The notes below the pieces were generated by a model. That model made no database searches, was not told the DNA's origin, and was given only the letters and a program-made list of their open reading frames with translations. DNA of 64,000 bases from Echinicola salinicaeni (GTDB taxonomy: Bacteria > Bacteroidota > Bacteroidia > Cytophagales > Cyclobacteriaceae), in the NCBI RefSeq assembly GCF_014280965.1, contig NZ_JACODZ010000007.1, positions 310,001 to 374,000 on the forward strand. The letters run 5' to 3'. The position numbers and the translations under genes are program-made. This document shows, piece by piece, positions 8,800 to 16,387 of this stretch. Each line of letters starts with the position of its first letter. The first letter of the stretch is position 1.

Positions 8800-8872
8800 T
8801 GATCCCGCTGGGGCTCGAACCCAGGACCCATACATTAAAAGTGTATTGCTCTACCAGCTGAGCTACGGAATC
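8800..8872 (-). tRNA. tRNA-Lys (TTT), proximal copy
   Basis: 73 bases, with the same sequence and cloverleaf as 8364-8436. It is the first gene of the minus-strand tRNA unit. I found no exact TAnnTTTG box just upstream, so its promoter is not assigned. Confidence 0.97.
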
Positions 8873-9111
8873 ATTTATTTTTCTGAGCACAAAGCTCATT
8901 AAATTTTGTCAGAAAAAAAACAATCAATTAATTTCAATCCTATGTATTTAAACCAAAAGGAATGAATATCTCCATGATTGTTCATAAAATCTATTTGAAT
9001 GAATATTCTGATACATTACTTCAAAACCAATAACTTAAAAAAACTTAACTTACTGGCTTTGGAAGTCCTTTTAACTTCCTTTTTTTGTCAATTTCGACTT
9101 GTTTTTTGTTA

Positions 9112-9119
9112 TATCTTTG
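9112..9119 (+). promoter_or_regulatory. -7 box of the TPR/SH3 protein gene
   Basis: TATCTTTG matches TAnnTTTG exactly, 38 bases before the ATG at 9158. A TTTG 24 bases upstream (9084-9087) is a possible but distant -33 element. Confidence 0.45.
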
Positions 9120-9157
9120 TCGTAATTGGACTGCAAATTTAAGAGACCATTTTGAAA

Positions 9158-9883
9158 ATGCCAAACATCAAACAAAACTTTATTGCATTATTTTTGATAT
9201 TCCCTTTAATATCAATACAAAGCATTAATTGTCAAGCAGATACAAAATCACTTTTTTTAGCAGACTCTTTATTCAATGCTAAAAGCTATCAAGAAGCCTA
9301 TAAGCAATATGTAGATATCCTAAAAAACGAGGACGCTTACTCTCCTGCCATGCTCTTAAAAATGGCATATATTACAGAAGGAATGGGAAACCATGAGGAA
9401 ACGACCCTTTACCTATCTAAATACTATGATCTCAATCCCAACCCTAAAGTCATTAGTAAAATCAAAGCCTTAACTGACCAAACAGATCTTAAGGGATATG
9501 AGATTTCTGACAAGGCCCAATTCTTCAAAATCCTAACGGACTACCAACAAGAAATTACCGGAGCATTTGCTCTATTGCTGATCACAGGTCTAATCCTATC
9601 TATTACCTCCAATAAAACAAAGAAGCTTCAATACTATATCCCCATAGTCCTCTTTCTTGCCCTCACCTTTATTAGCAACAACTTTCTCAAAGCCCCAGAA
9701 ACAGGAGTAATAAAAGAAAGTCCTACCATCATAATGAGGGAACCAACAGCTGCCGGAGAACTATTAGCCAAGGTAAACCCAGGACATAGGGTAATCATAA
9801 AATCATCAACAGACATCTGGTATCAAATTGAGTGGGAAGGAAAAGATGCCTTTGTAAAAAAAAGTAGCATATCAAGGCTTTAG
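9158..9883 (+). CDS. Membrane protein with TPR-like and SH3-like domains (BatE-like layout)
   Basis: 241 residues from the ATG at 9158; a TTG two codons earlier is less likely. Order: signal peptide (about 1-27), a helical TPR-like region (about 30-115: ADSLFNAKSYQEAYKQYVDILKN), two membrane segments (about 133-152 and 161-180), then a small SH3-like beta domain ending at the C-terminus (IMREPTAAGELLAKVNPGHRVII, DIWYQIEWEGKDAFVKKSSI). This order is known from BatE-type proteins of Bacteroidota, which usually sit in bat operons with AAA ATPase and VWA genes. None of those are nearby here, so the Bat role is not supported by context. It is probably an envelope scaffold or sensor. It converges with the LON-domain gene, 6 bases apart. 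Confidence 0.75.
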   Translation: MPNIKQNFIALFLIFPLISIQSINCQADTKSLFLADSLFNAKSYQEAYKQYVDILKNEDAYSPAMLLKMAYITEGMGNHEETTLYLSKYYDLNPNPKVISKIKALTDQTDLKGYEISDKAQFFKILTDYQQEITGAFALLLITGLILSITSNKTKKLQYYIPIVLFLALTFISNNFLKAPETGVIKESPTIIMREPTAAGELLAKVNPGHRVIIKSSTDIWYQIEWEGKDAFVKKSSISRL

Positions 9884-9889
9884 TATCTA

Positions 9890-10534
9890 TTAAAAATCTA
9901 GCGGATCGAGGGATTTAAAATGTCCATTCATTTTAATTCTCTCCTTCGCTTTTTCAATCTCCCTAATTACAGGAATTATTTGCTTCAAATGCTTGATGAG
10001 GTAAACTATCCTATCAGCTTCCTTTTCTATCAATAACAATTGATATTCCTCTTCCAACTTCAAGCCCACTTTATGTGCATAGGTAAATGAATCTAAATTC
10101 CCCAAATCAATTTCTTCCCCTGTGTGCAACAGTCGTAACACTTCCTGTAAATAGAAGACATACTCATTAAACAGGACCTCTGGAACAAGCTGATCATTCT
10201 CCAAAAACTCTACTTCTCCACCTGCATACATTCTCCCGGTCATGGGGTTTTCAAAGCTCATTAACTTAAATGGACGCTGACCTATGGTCTTAACGTCCAT
10301 CCTACCATCATCATACTCCTTATAAACTTCCACCAGCTTGACCATGGTACCATGTGTTCTCAACCTATCCGTATACACACAAACACCAAATTCAAGATTA
10401 CCTTTTAAACAGTCTCTAACCAATTGTTTATACCTAGGCTCAAAAATATGAAGGTTCAAACTCTCCCCAGGGAAAGCGACAAGTTTTAAGGGGAATAATG
10501 GTAATATAACGCTCATAAGCACCTTATTTATCAT
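9890..10534 (-). CDS. LON substrate-binding-domain protein
   Basis: 214 residues made almost entirely of the LON N-terminal (PUA-like) domain: LPLFPLKLVAFPGESLNLHIFEPRYKQLVRDCL at the start, FGVCVY, and TIGQRPFKLMSF. It lacks the AAA+ and Ser/Lys protease domains of Lon, so it is not a protease. Stand-alone proteins of this type are widespread and are thought to bind peptides or act as adaptors; the function here is unknown. ATG at 10516 (starting MSVILPLFPLK), with AAGGTG just before it, may be the true start instead of 10534. An exact -7 box lies upstream. It ends 6 bases from the convergent TPR/SH3 gene without a visible terminator. Confidence 0.88.
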   Translation of the reverse strand: MINKVLMSVILPLFPLKLVAFPGESLNLHIFEPRYKQLVRDCLKGNLEFGVCVYTDRLRTHGTMVKLVEVYKEYDDGRMDVKTIGQRPFKLMSFENPMTGRMYAGGEVEFLENDQLVPEVLFNEYVFYLQEVLRLLHTGEEIDLGNLDSFTYAHKVGLKLEEEYQLLLIEKEADRIVYLIKHLKQIIPVIREIEKAKERIKMNGHFKSLDPLDF

Positions 10535-10559
10535 TACAGTTTACCAGACCACAGTACTA

Positions 10560-10567
10560 CAAACGTA
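10560..10567 (-). promoter_or_regulatory. -7 box of the LON-domain gene
   Basis: The minus strand reads TACGTTTG, an exact TAnnTTTG match 26 bases before the ATG at 10534. No well-spaced TTG was found. Confidence 0.4.
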
Positions 10568-10706
10568 AATTATCTGACAAGGATATCTTCGAGACAAAGC
10601 TCCCTTCTTTAATTTTTTATGTTCGGATCCCATATTAAAGAACAAAAGCCTCCATTGACCAAGAAAAAGAGACTAGATAGAAATGACTGACTTTAAAAAA
10701 ATGGAC

Positions 10707-10740
10707 AAAAAAAATCCGGCTATAATAACTTATAGCCGGA
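10707..10740 (-). terminator. Terminator of the five-gene minus-strand sugar oxidation operon
   Basis: A perfect 10-bp stem (TCCGGCTATA, 10715-10724, with TATAGCCGGA, 10731-10740) and a 6-base loop, followed on the minus strand by eight T residues. It lies 20 bases after the stop of the gene at 10760. Confidence 0.9.
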
Positions 10741-10759
10741 CCATAACAACTAATAATAT

Positions 10760-11662
10760 TTAAAACACCAATTGATTCATGTACATGGCATTTTCTTTAG
10801 CAGCTTCTAGCGGTGTAGTACCTTCGAACTTCTCCTGCTCCACCACAAAATATTCCATCCCATTGTCCTTCGCTGTTCTTAAAATCTTTGCAAAATCGAT
10901 ACTTCCTGTACCTAAAACAGTGGAAGCATGGCTTTCATCACTTGCCGCACTCTTCTCCCTATCCTTCACGTGACAAAGACGGTATCGATCCTTATAATTC
11001 TTAAAATAGGCTTCTGGATCCACTCCAGCAGTTACCGCCCAATAAATATCCAATTCAAAGTCTACTAAATCCGGATCGGTGTACTCCATCAGGACATCCT
11101 GAGGCAACTGACCTTCCATTTCTTCAAAAGTATATCCATGGTTATGATAAGCAAATCTCAATCCGTTTTGCTTACAAATTTCACCCACTTTATTGAAACG
11201 ATCAGCCACATTTTTCCATTCTTCAATAGATTCTTGCTGACCAATATAAGGGCAAATCAAATGCTTCATTCCAATGGCGCCAGCCTCCTCAGCTAGCTGC
11301 TCAGTATTATCGAATACATTGGCATGGGATGAAATAAAGTCCAATCCTAAATCAGAAGTAAAAGATTTGAATTCGGTGTTTTTCATTCCCCAGAAAATCC
11401 CCTTTCCACCATCATAGCCTTCGATTTGGTTATAACCAAATCCTGCAATCTTTTTGATAGTTTCTTGGGCATTCTCAGCCATATCTTCCTTCACCGAGTA
11501 AAGCTGCACACCAAAGCTATCCAAAGTACCTTTCACCGCCTCAGAAACAGCTTCTTCAACTACCTCAGACTCCTTTTTGGGAGAAGAGCAAAACTGAAAA
11601 GGTAAAAAGGCCCCTGCTGCAAATGCCGCGCCCAACTTAATAAATTTTCTTCTTTCTTTCAT
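10760..11662 (-). CDS. Tat-exported lipoprotein, xylose isomerase-like TIM barrel
   Basis: 300 residues from ATG at 11662; the frame extends 10 codons further up but the export signal begins here. The N-terminus has the twin-arginine motif ERRKFIKLG followed by a hydrophobic stretch and a lipobox-like FQFCSS, so it is probably a Tat-exported periplasmic lipoprotein. The rest is an AP-endonuclease-2/xylose-isomerase-like barrel with likely metal or catalytic residues in YHNHGYTF, DFELDIYW, LCHVKD and VVEQE. Such proteins act as epimerases or, in recently described glycan pathways, as lyases or hydratases on keto-sugars. It is the last gene of an operon with a permease, GMC dehydrogenase and its small subunit, so action on an oxidised sugar in the periplasm is inferred. 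Confidence 0.85.
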   Translation of the reverse strand: MKERRKFIKLGAAFAAGAFLPFQFCSSPKKESEVVEEAVSEAVKGTLDSFGVQLYSVKEDMAENAQETIKKIAGFGYNQIEGYDGGKGIFWGMKNTEFKSFTSDLGLDFISSHANVFDNTEQLAEEAGAIGMKHLICPYIGQQESIEEWKNVADRFNKVGEICKQNGLRFAYHNHGYTFEEMEGQLPQDVLMEYTDPDLVDFELDIYWAVTAGVDPEAYFKNYKDRYRLCHVKDREKSAASDESHASTVLGTGSIDFAKILRTAKDNGMEYFVVEQEKFEGTTPLEAAKENAMYMNQLVF

Positions 11663-11718
11663 TTGGGGTTCGTAAAGGTTTAAAAGGGACAAATTATCCT
11701 TGTCCCTATAAATTAATA

Positions 11719-12270
11719 TTAAATAGCGTAAGCTTTATCGCCTTTTTTATAATCAATGCATGGCTCCCATCTACCTGGAACTTCCACATAATTCAAAGCC
11801 TGCGTAGCGCCAATTTCAGAAGTAAAATAACCTAGGACAGTAAGGTCCTTCAGCATTTTAAAGTACTTAGGACCATTTTCGTCATTGGCAGTAGCATTAA
11901 GCTTATTCAAGTATTCGGTTCGCTCTTCTTGACTTGCATTCATAAAGTCTTTCCCCGCTTCTTCTTTGAAACCAGTCCTAAGTGCATTCAGGCCATCAAC
12001 AAATTCTTTTTGCTGATCCTCCCAATAGGTATCCTTCACCATCATCACCATAAACGCACCAATTCCTGTAGCCTTAGCACCTGGAGTATCGGTCGTCGGA
12101 ATAATGGTATCTCCTATCTCATCTAAAAAGGCGATTTCCTCTTGAGTAAAATCCAAGCCTTCAATTTGCTTATCTGGTGTACATCCTGTCAGGATGGCAT
12201 TAGCGCCCACCATGGTTCCTCCCATCATGAGGACGACACTCTTTAATGCATCTCTTCTGTTCATTGCCAT
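11719..12270 (-). CDS. Gluconate 2-dehydrogenase subunit 3-like protein (Tat carrier subunit)
   Basis: 183 residues. A twin-arginine signal (NRRDALK plus a hydrophobic stretch ending in LTGC) marks Tat export; the Cys may be lipidated. The mature part matches the small subunit of membrane FAD sugar dehydrogenases (FTQEEIAFLDEIGDTIIPTTDTPGAKATGIGAFM). In known complexes this subunit stabilises the large FAD subunit and carries it through the Tat pore. It lies 17 bases downstream of the GMC gene, which has no signal of its own, fitting that role exactly. ATG at 12264 is an equally possible start two codons on. Confidence 0.9.
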   Translation of the reverse strand: MAMNRRDALKSVVLMMGGTMVGANAILTGCTPDKQIEGLDFTQEEIAFLDEIGDTIIPTTDTPGAKATGIGAFMVMMVKDTYWEDQQKEFVDGLNALRTGFKEEAGKDFMNASQEERTEYLNKLNATANDENGPKYFKMLKDLTVLGYFTSEIGATQALNYVEVPGRWEPCIDYKKGDKAYAI

Positions 12271-12287
12271 AGTCGTGTCTTTTTAGA

Positions 12288-13967
12288 TTATAGGTTACCT
12301 TTCTTCAATTCTTCCACTGCAAAGCTTGCTGCTCTCGCAGTCAATGCCATATAGGTCAAGGAAGGGTTCACTGCTGAGGCAGAAGTCATGGCTGCACCAT
12401 CAGTAACGAACACATTTTTCGCATCCCAAACTTGGTTATTACCATTTAGCACTGAACTTTTCGGATCCCTTCCCATTCTAGCAGTACCCATTTCGTGAAT
12501 TCCTTGTCCAAATGTATAGCCTGAGTCATAAGTATGAACATTTTTAACTCCGGCAGCTTCAAGCATTTCAGCAGCATCGTTCATCATGTCCTTCCTCATC
12601 TTCTCCTCATTCTCTTTGATCTCTGCATTCATCACCAAAGCATACATTCCCCACTTATCTTTCACTTCTTTACTCAATTTAATGGTATTATCATGATAAG
12701 GCAAAATTTCTCCAAATGCCATCATCCCCATACTCCATGGTCCTGGCTCCGTCAAAGCCTCTTTTAGCGGACCTCCAATATTCATTTCTCCTACATTTCG
12801 ACTCCATCCACTTCTACTTGCACCCCCTTGATAACCAAAGCCACGAACATAATCTCGCTTATCATCACCTACATTTCGGAACCTGGGAATATAAACACCT
12901 CCCGGTCTTCTTCCGAAATAGTATTTATCATCATATCCTTCCACAGTTCCATTGGCCCCTAGTCTAAAGTGGTGATCCATCACATTATGTCCAAGTTCAC
13001 CAGAACTACTGCCCAATCCTTCCGGCCATATATCGGTGGCAGATCGCATCAATATTTGGGTGGAATTAAAGGCTGATGCACACAAGAAAACGATCTTAGA
13101 TTTGTATTCAATTGTTTCCAAAGTTTCAGCATCAACAACCTCTACTCCCGTAGCCTTTTTGGTGTCTTTGTCGTAGATCACCCTGTTAGCGATAGAAAAA
13201 GGCCTCAAGGTTAGATTTCCTGTAGCCATTGCTGCAGGCAAAGTAGAAGACTGTGTACTAAAATAACCTCCAAATGGGCAACCTAACCAGCACTTATTAC
13301 GATATTGACAACCTGGTCTACCTGGAAGAGGCTGTGTAATATTCGCAATACGGGAATTAATCAAATGCCGTTTTCCTCCAAAGCTCTTTGCAAGCCTTTC
13401 TTTCACATCCTTTTCCACACAGTTCATAGCCATAGGTGGCATAAATTGCCCATCAGGCAATACATCCAAACCATCTTTATTCCCTGCTATCCCAGCATGC
13501 TTTTCTACATAATCATACCAAGGCGCAATGTCCTTATATCTAATCGGCCAATCAACAGCGATGCCTTCTTTTAAGTTGGCCTCAAAATCCAAGTCAGACC
13601 ACCTGTAACTCTGTCTACCCCAAAGCAAAGAACGACCACCTACTTGGTATCCTCTGAACCAGGTAAAAGGTTTCTCTTCCACGTACGGGCTATCATCCTC
13701 ATGTGCCCACCAATCCAGCACTTGCTCATTAAGCACATAGTCTCTCTTCAGGTTAGGGTGGTTTTCCACCATCTCTGTAGTTCTTCTTCCTCTGTGAGGA
13801 ATTTCCCAAGGTGCCTTGGTAGCATTTTTATAGTCTTTGATGTGCTCTACATTTTGCCCCCTTTCAAGGAGCAAAACCTTCAACCCTTTTTCAGTCAATT
13901 CCTTGGCAGCCCAGCCACCACTGATCCCGGAACCAACTACGATTGCATCGTACTCTTGATTAGCCAT
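12288..13967 (-). CDS. GMC-family FAD sugar dehydrogenase, large subunit
   Basis: 559 residues. The N-terminus is a Rossmann FAD-binding fold without a signal peptide (YDAIVVGSGISGGWAAKEL, then LLLERG). Catalytic candidates near the C-terminus are His491 in GIHEMGTARMG and Asn534 in SAVNPSLTYMAL, the usual GMC His/Asn pair. The CQYRNKCWLGCPFGG stretch with three cysteines resembles the Cys-rich loop of bacterial three-subunit sugar dehydrogenases. It would oxidise a sugar hydroxyl and pass electrons to a cytochrome. Related proteins oxidise C2 of gluconate, or C3 of glycosides; the DUF1080 and Gfo/Idh genes nearby favour C3. Export probably relies on the Tat signal of the next gene's product. 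Confidence 0.92.
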   Translation of the reverse strand: MANQEYDAIVVGSGISGGWAAKELTEKGLKVLLLERGQNVEHIKDYKNATKAPWEIPHRGRRTTEMVENHPNLKRDYVLNEQVLDWWAHEDDSPYVEEKPFTWFRGYQVGGRSLLWGRQSYRWSDLDFEANLKEGIAVDWPIRYKDIAPWYDYVEKHAGIAGNKDGLDVLPDGQFMPPMAMNCVEKDVKERLAKSFGGKRHLINSRIANITQPLPGRPGCQYRNKCWLGCPFGGYFSTQSSTLPAAMATGNLTLRPFSIANRVIYDKDTKKATGVEVVDAETLETIEYKSKIVFLCASAFNSTQILMRSATDIWPEGLGSSSGELGHNVMDHHFRLGANGTVEGYDDKYYFGRRPGGVYIPRFRNVGDDKRDYVRGFGYQGGASRSGWSRNVGEMNIGGPLKEALTEPGPWSMGMMAFGEILPYHDNTIKLSKEVKDKWGMYALVMNAEIKENEEKMRKDMMNDAAEMLEAAGVKNVHTYDSGYTFGQGIHEMGTARMGRDPKSSVLNGNNQVWDAKNVFVTDGAAMTSASAVNPSLTYMALTARAASFAVEELKKGNL

Positions 13968-13999
13968 AATTAAATTTAAAGGTTATTTTGTTTGTTATG

Positions 14000-14866
14000 T
14001 TAAATATCACACAGTGCAATAGCCTCCCTTAAGGAAGCCGCTTTGTCTTTTGCCTTTGGAATAAATTCTTGGGCAACATGTCCTTTGAAACCAGTTTTGA
14101 CAATTGCCTTGATAATCGCAGGATAATTTAACTCTTGGGTTTCATCTATTTCATTTCTTCCTGGATTACCAGCTGTATGGTAATGCCCATAGTATTGATG
14201 ATTCTCCCCTATTGTCCTGATCACATCCCCCTCATCAATTTGCATATGGTATATATCATAAAGAAGTTTAAAATTATCTGAGTCAAGACGCTTGCATAAC
14301 TCCACACCCCAGATACTCTTATCACACATATAATCCGGGTGATCAATTTTACTGTTCAATAACTCCATCACCAAGGTTACCCCATGCTTCTCTGCCAAAG
14401 GCAATAATTTCTGCAACCCTTTCACACTGTTTTGGAGTCCAGTCTCATCATCCATTCCGTTTCTGTTCCCACTAAAACAGATAAGGTTTTTATACCCATT
14501 TTTTGCAACCAGAGGAATCATTTCAGTATAATTCTTAATCAGCTCATCATGGAATTCAGTATGACTAAAACCTTCCTCAAGACTGATTTCAGCGCCATTA
14601 CACATAGAGCTGTACACGCCATGTTTTTGGGCTGTAGGCCAATCTTTTGGCCCCATTAAGTCTATTGCATTAAATCCAATATCCTTAATCAATACACATA
14701 ATTCATCTAAGGATAAATGACCATAAGTCCATCTACAAACAGAATGGTTGATATTCCCTTTAAGCATTTTTTGGTTATTCTTTGCGTTTAAATTCAAATA
14801 GGGCATGCCGCTTATCGCAGCAGTGCCCATTATCATTTTCTTTAATGCGGTCCTTCTTTCTGACAT
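14000..14866 (-). CDS. Tat-exported hydroxypyruvate isomerase-like TIM-barrel protein
   Basis: 288 residues. MSERRTALKKMIMGTAAISG is a twin-arginine signal, so it is exported. The remainder resembles hydroxypyruvate isomerase/sugar epimerase barrels: KNLICFSGNR, LVMELLNSK (Glu), LLYDIYHMQIDEGD (Asp and His), GHYHTAGNPGRNE (His) and HVAQEFIP (Glu), giving the usual Glu-Asp-His-Glu metal set. A true hydroxypyruvate isomerase would be cytosolic, so the Tat signal argues for another substrate, probably a keto-sugar or glycoside in the periplasm. It is second in the operon, between permease and dehydrogenase, with gaps of 13 and 32 bases. Confidence 0.87.
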   Translation of the reverse strand: MSERRTALKKMIMGTAAISGMPYLNLNAKNNQKMLKGNINHSVCRWTYGHLSLDELCVLIKDIGFNAIDLMGPKDWPTAQKHGVYSSMCNGAEISLEEGFSHTEFHDELIKNYTEMIPLVAKNGYKNLICFSGNRNGMDDETGLQNSVKGLQKLLPLAEKHGVTLVMELLNSKIDHPDYMCDKSIWGVELCKRLDSDNFKLLYDIYHMQIDEGDVIRTIGENHQYYGHYHTAGNPGRNEIDETQELNYPAIIKAIVKTGFKGHVAQEFIPKAKDKAASLREAIALCDI

Positions 14867-14879
14867 GTTTATATCTTAA

Positions 14880-16112
14880 TTATGCCGCAACTGGAGTAGG
14901 TTTCTTTTCTTTAAATGCCATTGCAAAAATCAAAGCTACCAAAACGGCTATACCAGATGGAATTAACCAGATAGTCTCCCAGTTATGAAGTCCATCAGTT
15001 CCAGTATATGCATCAGTGATCATTCCAGCAACCCAGAATCCTATCAACATCCCTACTCCGTAAGTAGCTAAAGTAATCATACCTTGAGCAGCACTTTTGA
15101 ATTTTTCACCTGCTTTGGAATCTGTATAAATTTGCCCTGAAACAAAGAAAAAATCATAACAAATTCCATGAAGTGCTATACCAATCAAAAGCATAAATGA
15201 AAGCTCATTCACATTACCAAATGCAAACAATGCATACCTGACAACCCAAGCTATCATCCCTACAAGTAAGGTTTTCTTAATGCCGAACTTACTAAAGAAA
15301 ACTGGTAGAAGCAACATAAACAATACCTCACTTACCTGACCCAGAGCCATTTTACTAGTCAAATTGGTCATTTCTATTTCCCCTAAAAACAAACTGGCAT
15401 TTTGATAATAAAAAGCCAAGGGAATACAGATCATAATAGAAGCAATGAAAAATATCAGATAGTTTTTATCTTTTAATAACGCAAAGGCATCAAGTCCCAA
15501 AATCTCAGAAATGGACTTCTTTTCTCCTTTGGAAATCTTAGGCGGTGTTTTTGGAAGAGCAAAGCTATATACACCCAAGATACCTGAAGCAATACAAGTC
15601 ATCAAGAAGGTATTCCTTAACAAGCCTTGACCTGCTCCTTCAGCTGAATCCCAGCCAAAAACCAAACTGATCACTAAACCTGCTACAATCCAACCAATGG
15701 TTCCCCATACCCTGATGGATCCAAATTCTTTTTCTGGATTGCTCATCTGGTTGAAAGAAACGGAATTGACCAAGGCCAAAGTCGGCATATAGGCTACCAT
15801 ATAGGCAAACACATATGGATAAAAAGTTGAAAAATCTTCTGCATTGTACATCTGAAACATTAACACTGCTCCAATGATGTGCAATACGCCCAAAATTCTC
15901 TCTGCATTAAAATATTTATCGGCAATTAGACCAATAATAAAAGGAGCGATAATGGCTCCAAATGATTGGGTGGAAAATGCTGCAGCACTTTGCGCCCCTG
16001 TAGTGCTAAGGTTTTTCTCAAGGAACAATCCTAAAGTCACAAACCAACCACCCCAAATGAAAAATTCAAGGAACATCATAAAGGACAGCTTAAACTTGGT
16101 GGTAAAATTCAT
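14880..16112 (-). CDS. NHS-type MFS permease (nucleoside or sugar:H+ symporter family)
   Basis: 410 residues with about 12 membrane segments and no signal. The N-terminus (LSFMMFLEFFIWGGWFVTLGLFLE) is characteristic of the nucleoside:H+ symporter family that includes NupG and XapB. In Bacteroidota, members of this family are often found with GMC/Gfo-Idh/DUF1080 genes rather than nucleoside genes, so an oxidised or plain sugar is the more likely cargo here. It is the first gene of the minus-strand operon. The 275-base intergenic region shared with the divergent Gfo/Idh gene holds a dyad and a direct repeat. Confidence 0.88.
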   Translation of the reverse strand: MNFTTKFKLSFMMFLEFFIWGGWFVTLGLFLEKNLSTTGAQSAAAFSTQSFGAIIAPFIIGLIADKYFNAERILGVLHIIGAVLMFQMYNAEDFSTFYPYVFAYMVAYMPTLALVNSVSFNQMSNPEKEFGSIRVWGTIGWIVAGLVISLVFGWDSAEGAGQGLLRNTFLMTCIASGILGVYSFALPKTPPKISKGEKKSISEILGLDAFALLKDKNYLIFFIASIMICIPLAFYYQNASLFLGEIEMTNLTSKMALGQVSEVLFMLLLPVFFSKFGIKKTLLVGMIAWVVRYALFAFGNVNELSFMLLIGIALHGICYDFFFVSGQIYTDSKAGEKFKSAAQGMITLATYGVGMLIGFWVAGMITDAYTGTDGLHNWETIWLIPSGIAVLVALIFAMAFKEKKPTPVAA

Positions 16113-16145
16113 AAGGTTTAATACGGGTTTTTGATTGTTGTAATA

Positions 16146-16161
16146 ATTTCATTTATGAAAT
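16146..16161. promoter_or_regulatory. Short dyad before the NHS permease gene
   Basis: ATTTCAT-TT-ATGAAAT is a perfect 7-2-7 inverted repeat, 34 bases before the permease start. It has no T-tail. It is a candidate operator for the minus-strand operon; no regulator gene is adjacent. Confidence 0.35.
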
Positions 16162-16183
16162 GAAAAGCCAAACTACTTAAATA

Positions 16184-16219
16184 TTAATTTAAATTTTAGC
16201 GTTTTTAATTTAATTTTAG
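16184..16219. repeat. AT-rich direct repeat spaced by two helical turns
   Basis: TTAATTTAAATTTTAG (16184) and TTAATTTAATTTTAG (16205) differ by one inserted A. They start 21 bases apart, placing both copies on the same DNA face. They lie between the divergent permease and Gfo/Idh genes. Confidence 0.4.
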
Positions 16220-16289
16220 TTTTTGCATTTCAAGGGTGTAAGTATAAATTATCTATCAATTAAAAGCATCACCACTCGTAATACTATAT

Positions 16290-16297
16290 TACTTTTG
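16290..16297 (+). promoter_or_regulatory. -7 box of the Gfo/Idh gene
   Basis: TACTTTTG is an exact TAnnTTTG match about 90 bases before the ATG at 16388. No TTG lies at the usual distance upstream, so an activator may be needed. Confidence 0.4.
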
Positions 16298-16387
16298 GTC
16301 ACTTTTGTGTGAAAAAAGGCTGACAATTAGATAAATTAATCCTTAATTAATAAAAATTAATCCCAACATATAATCAATAAAATAAAA

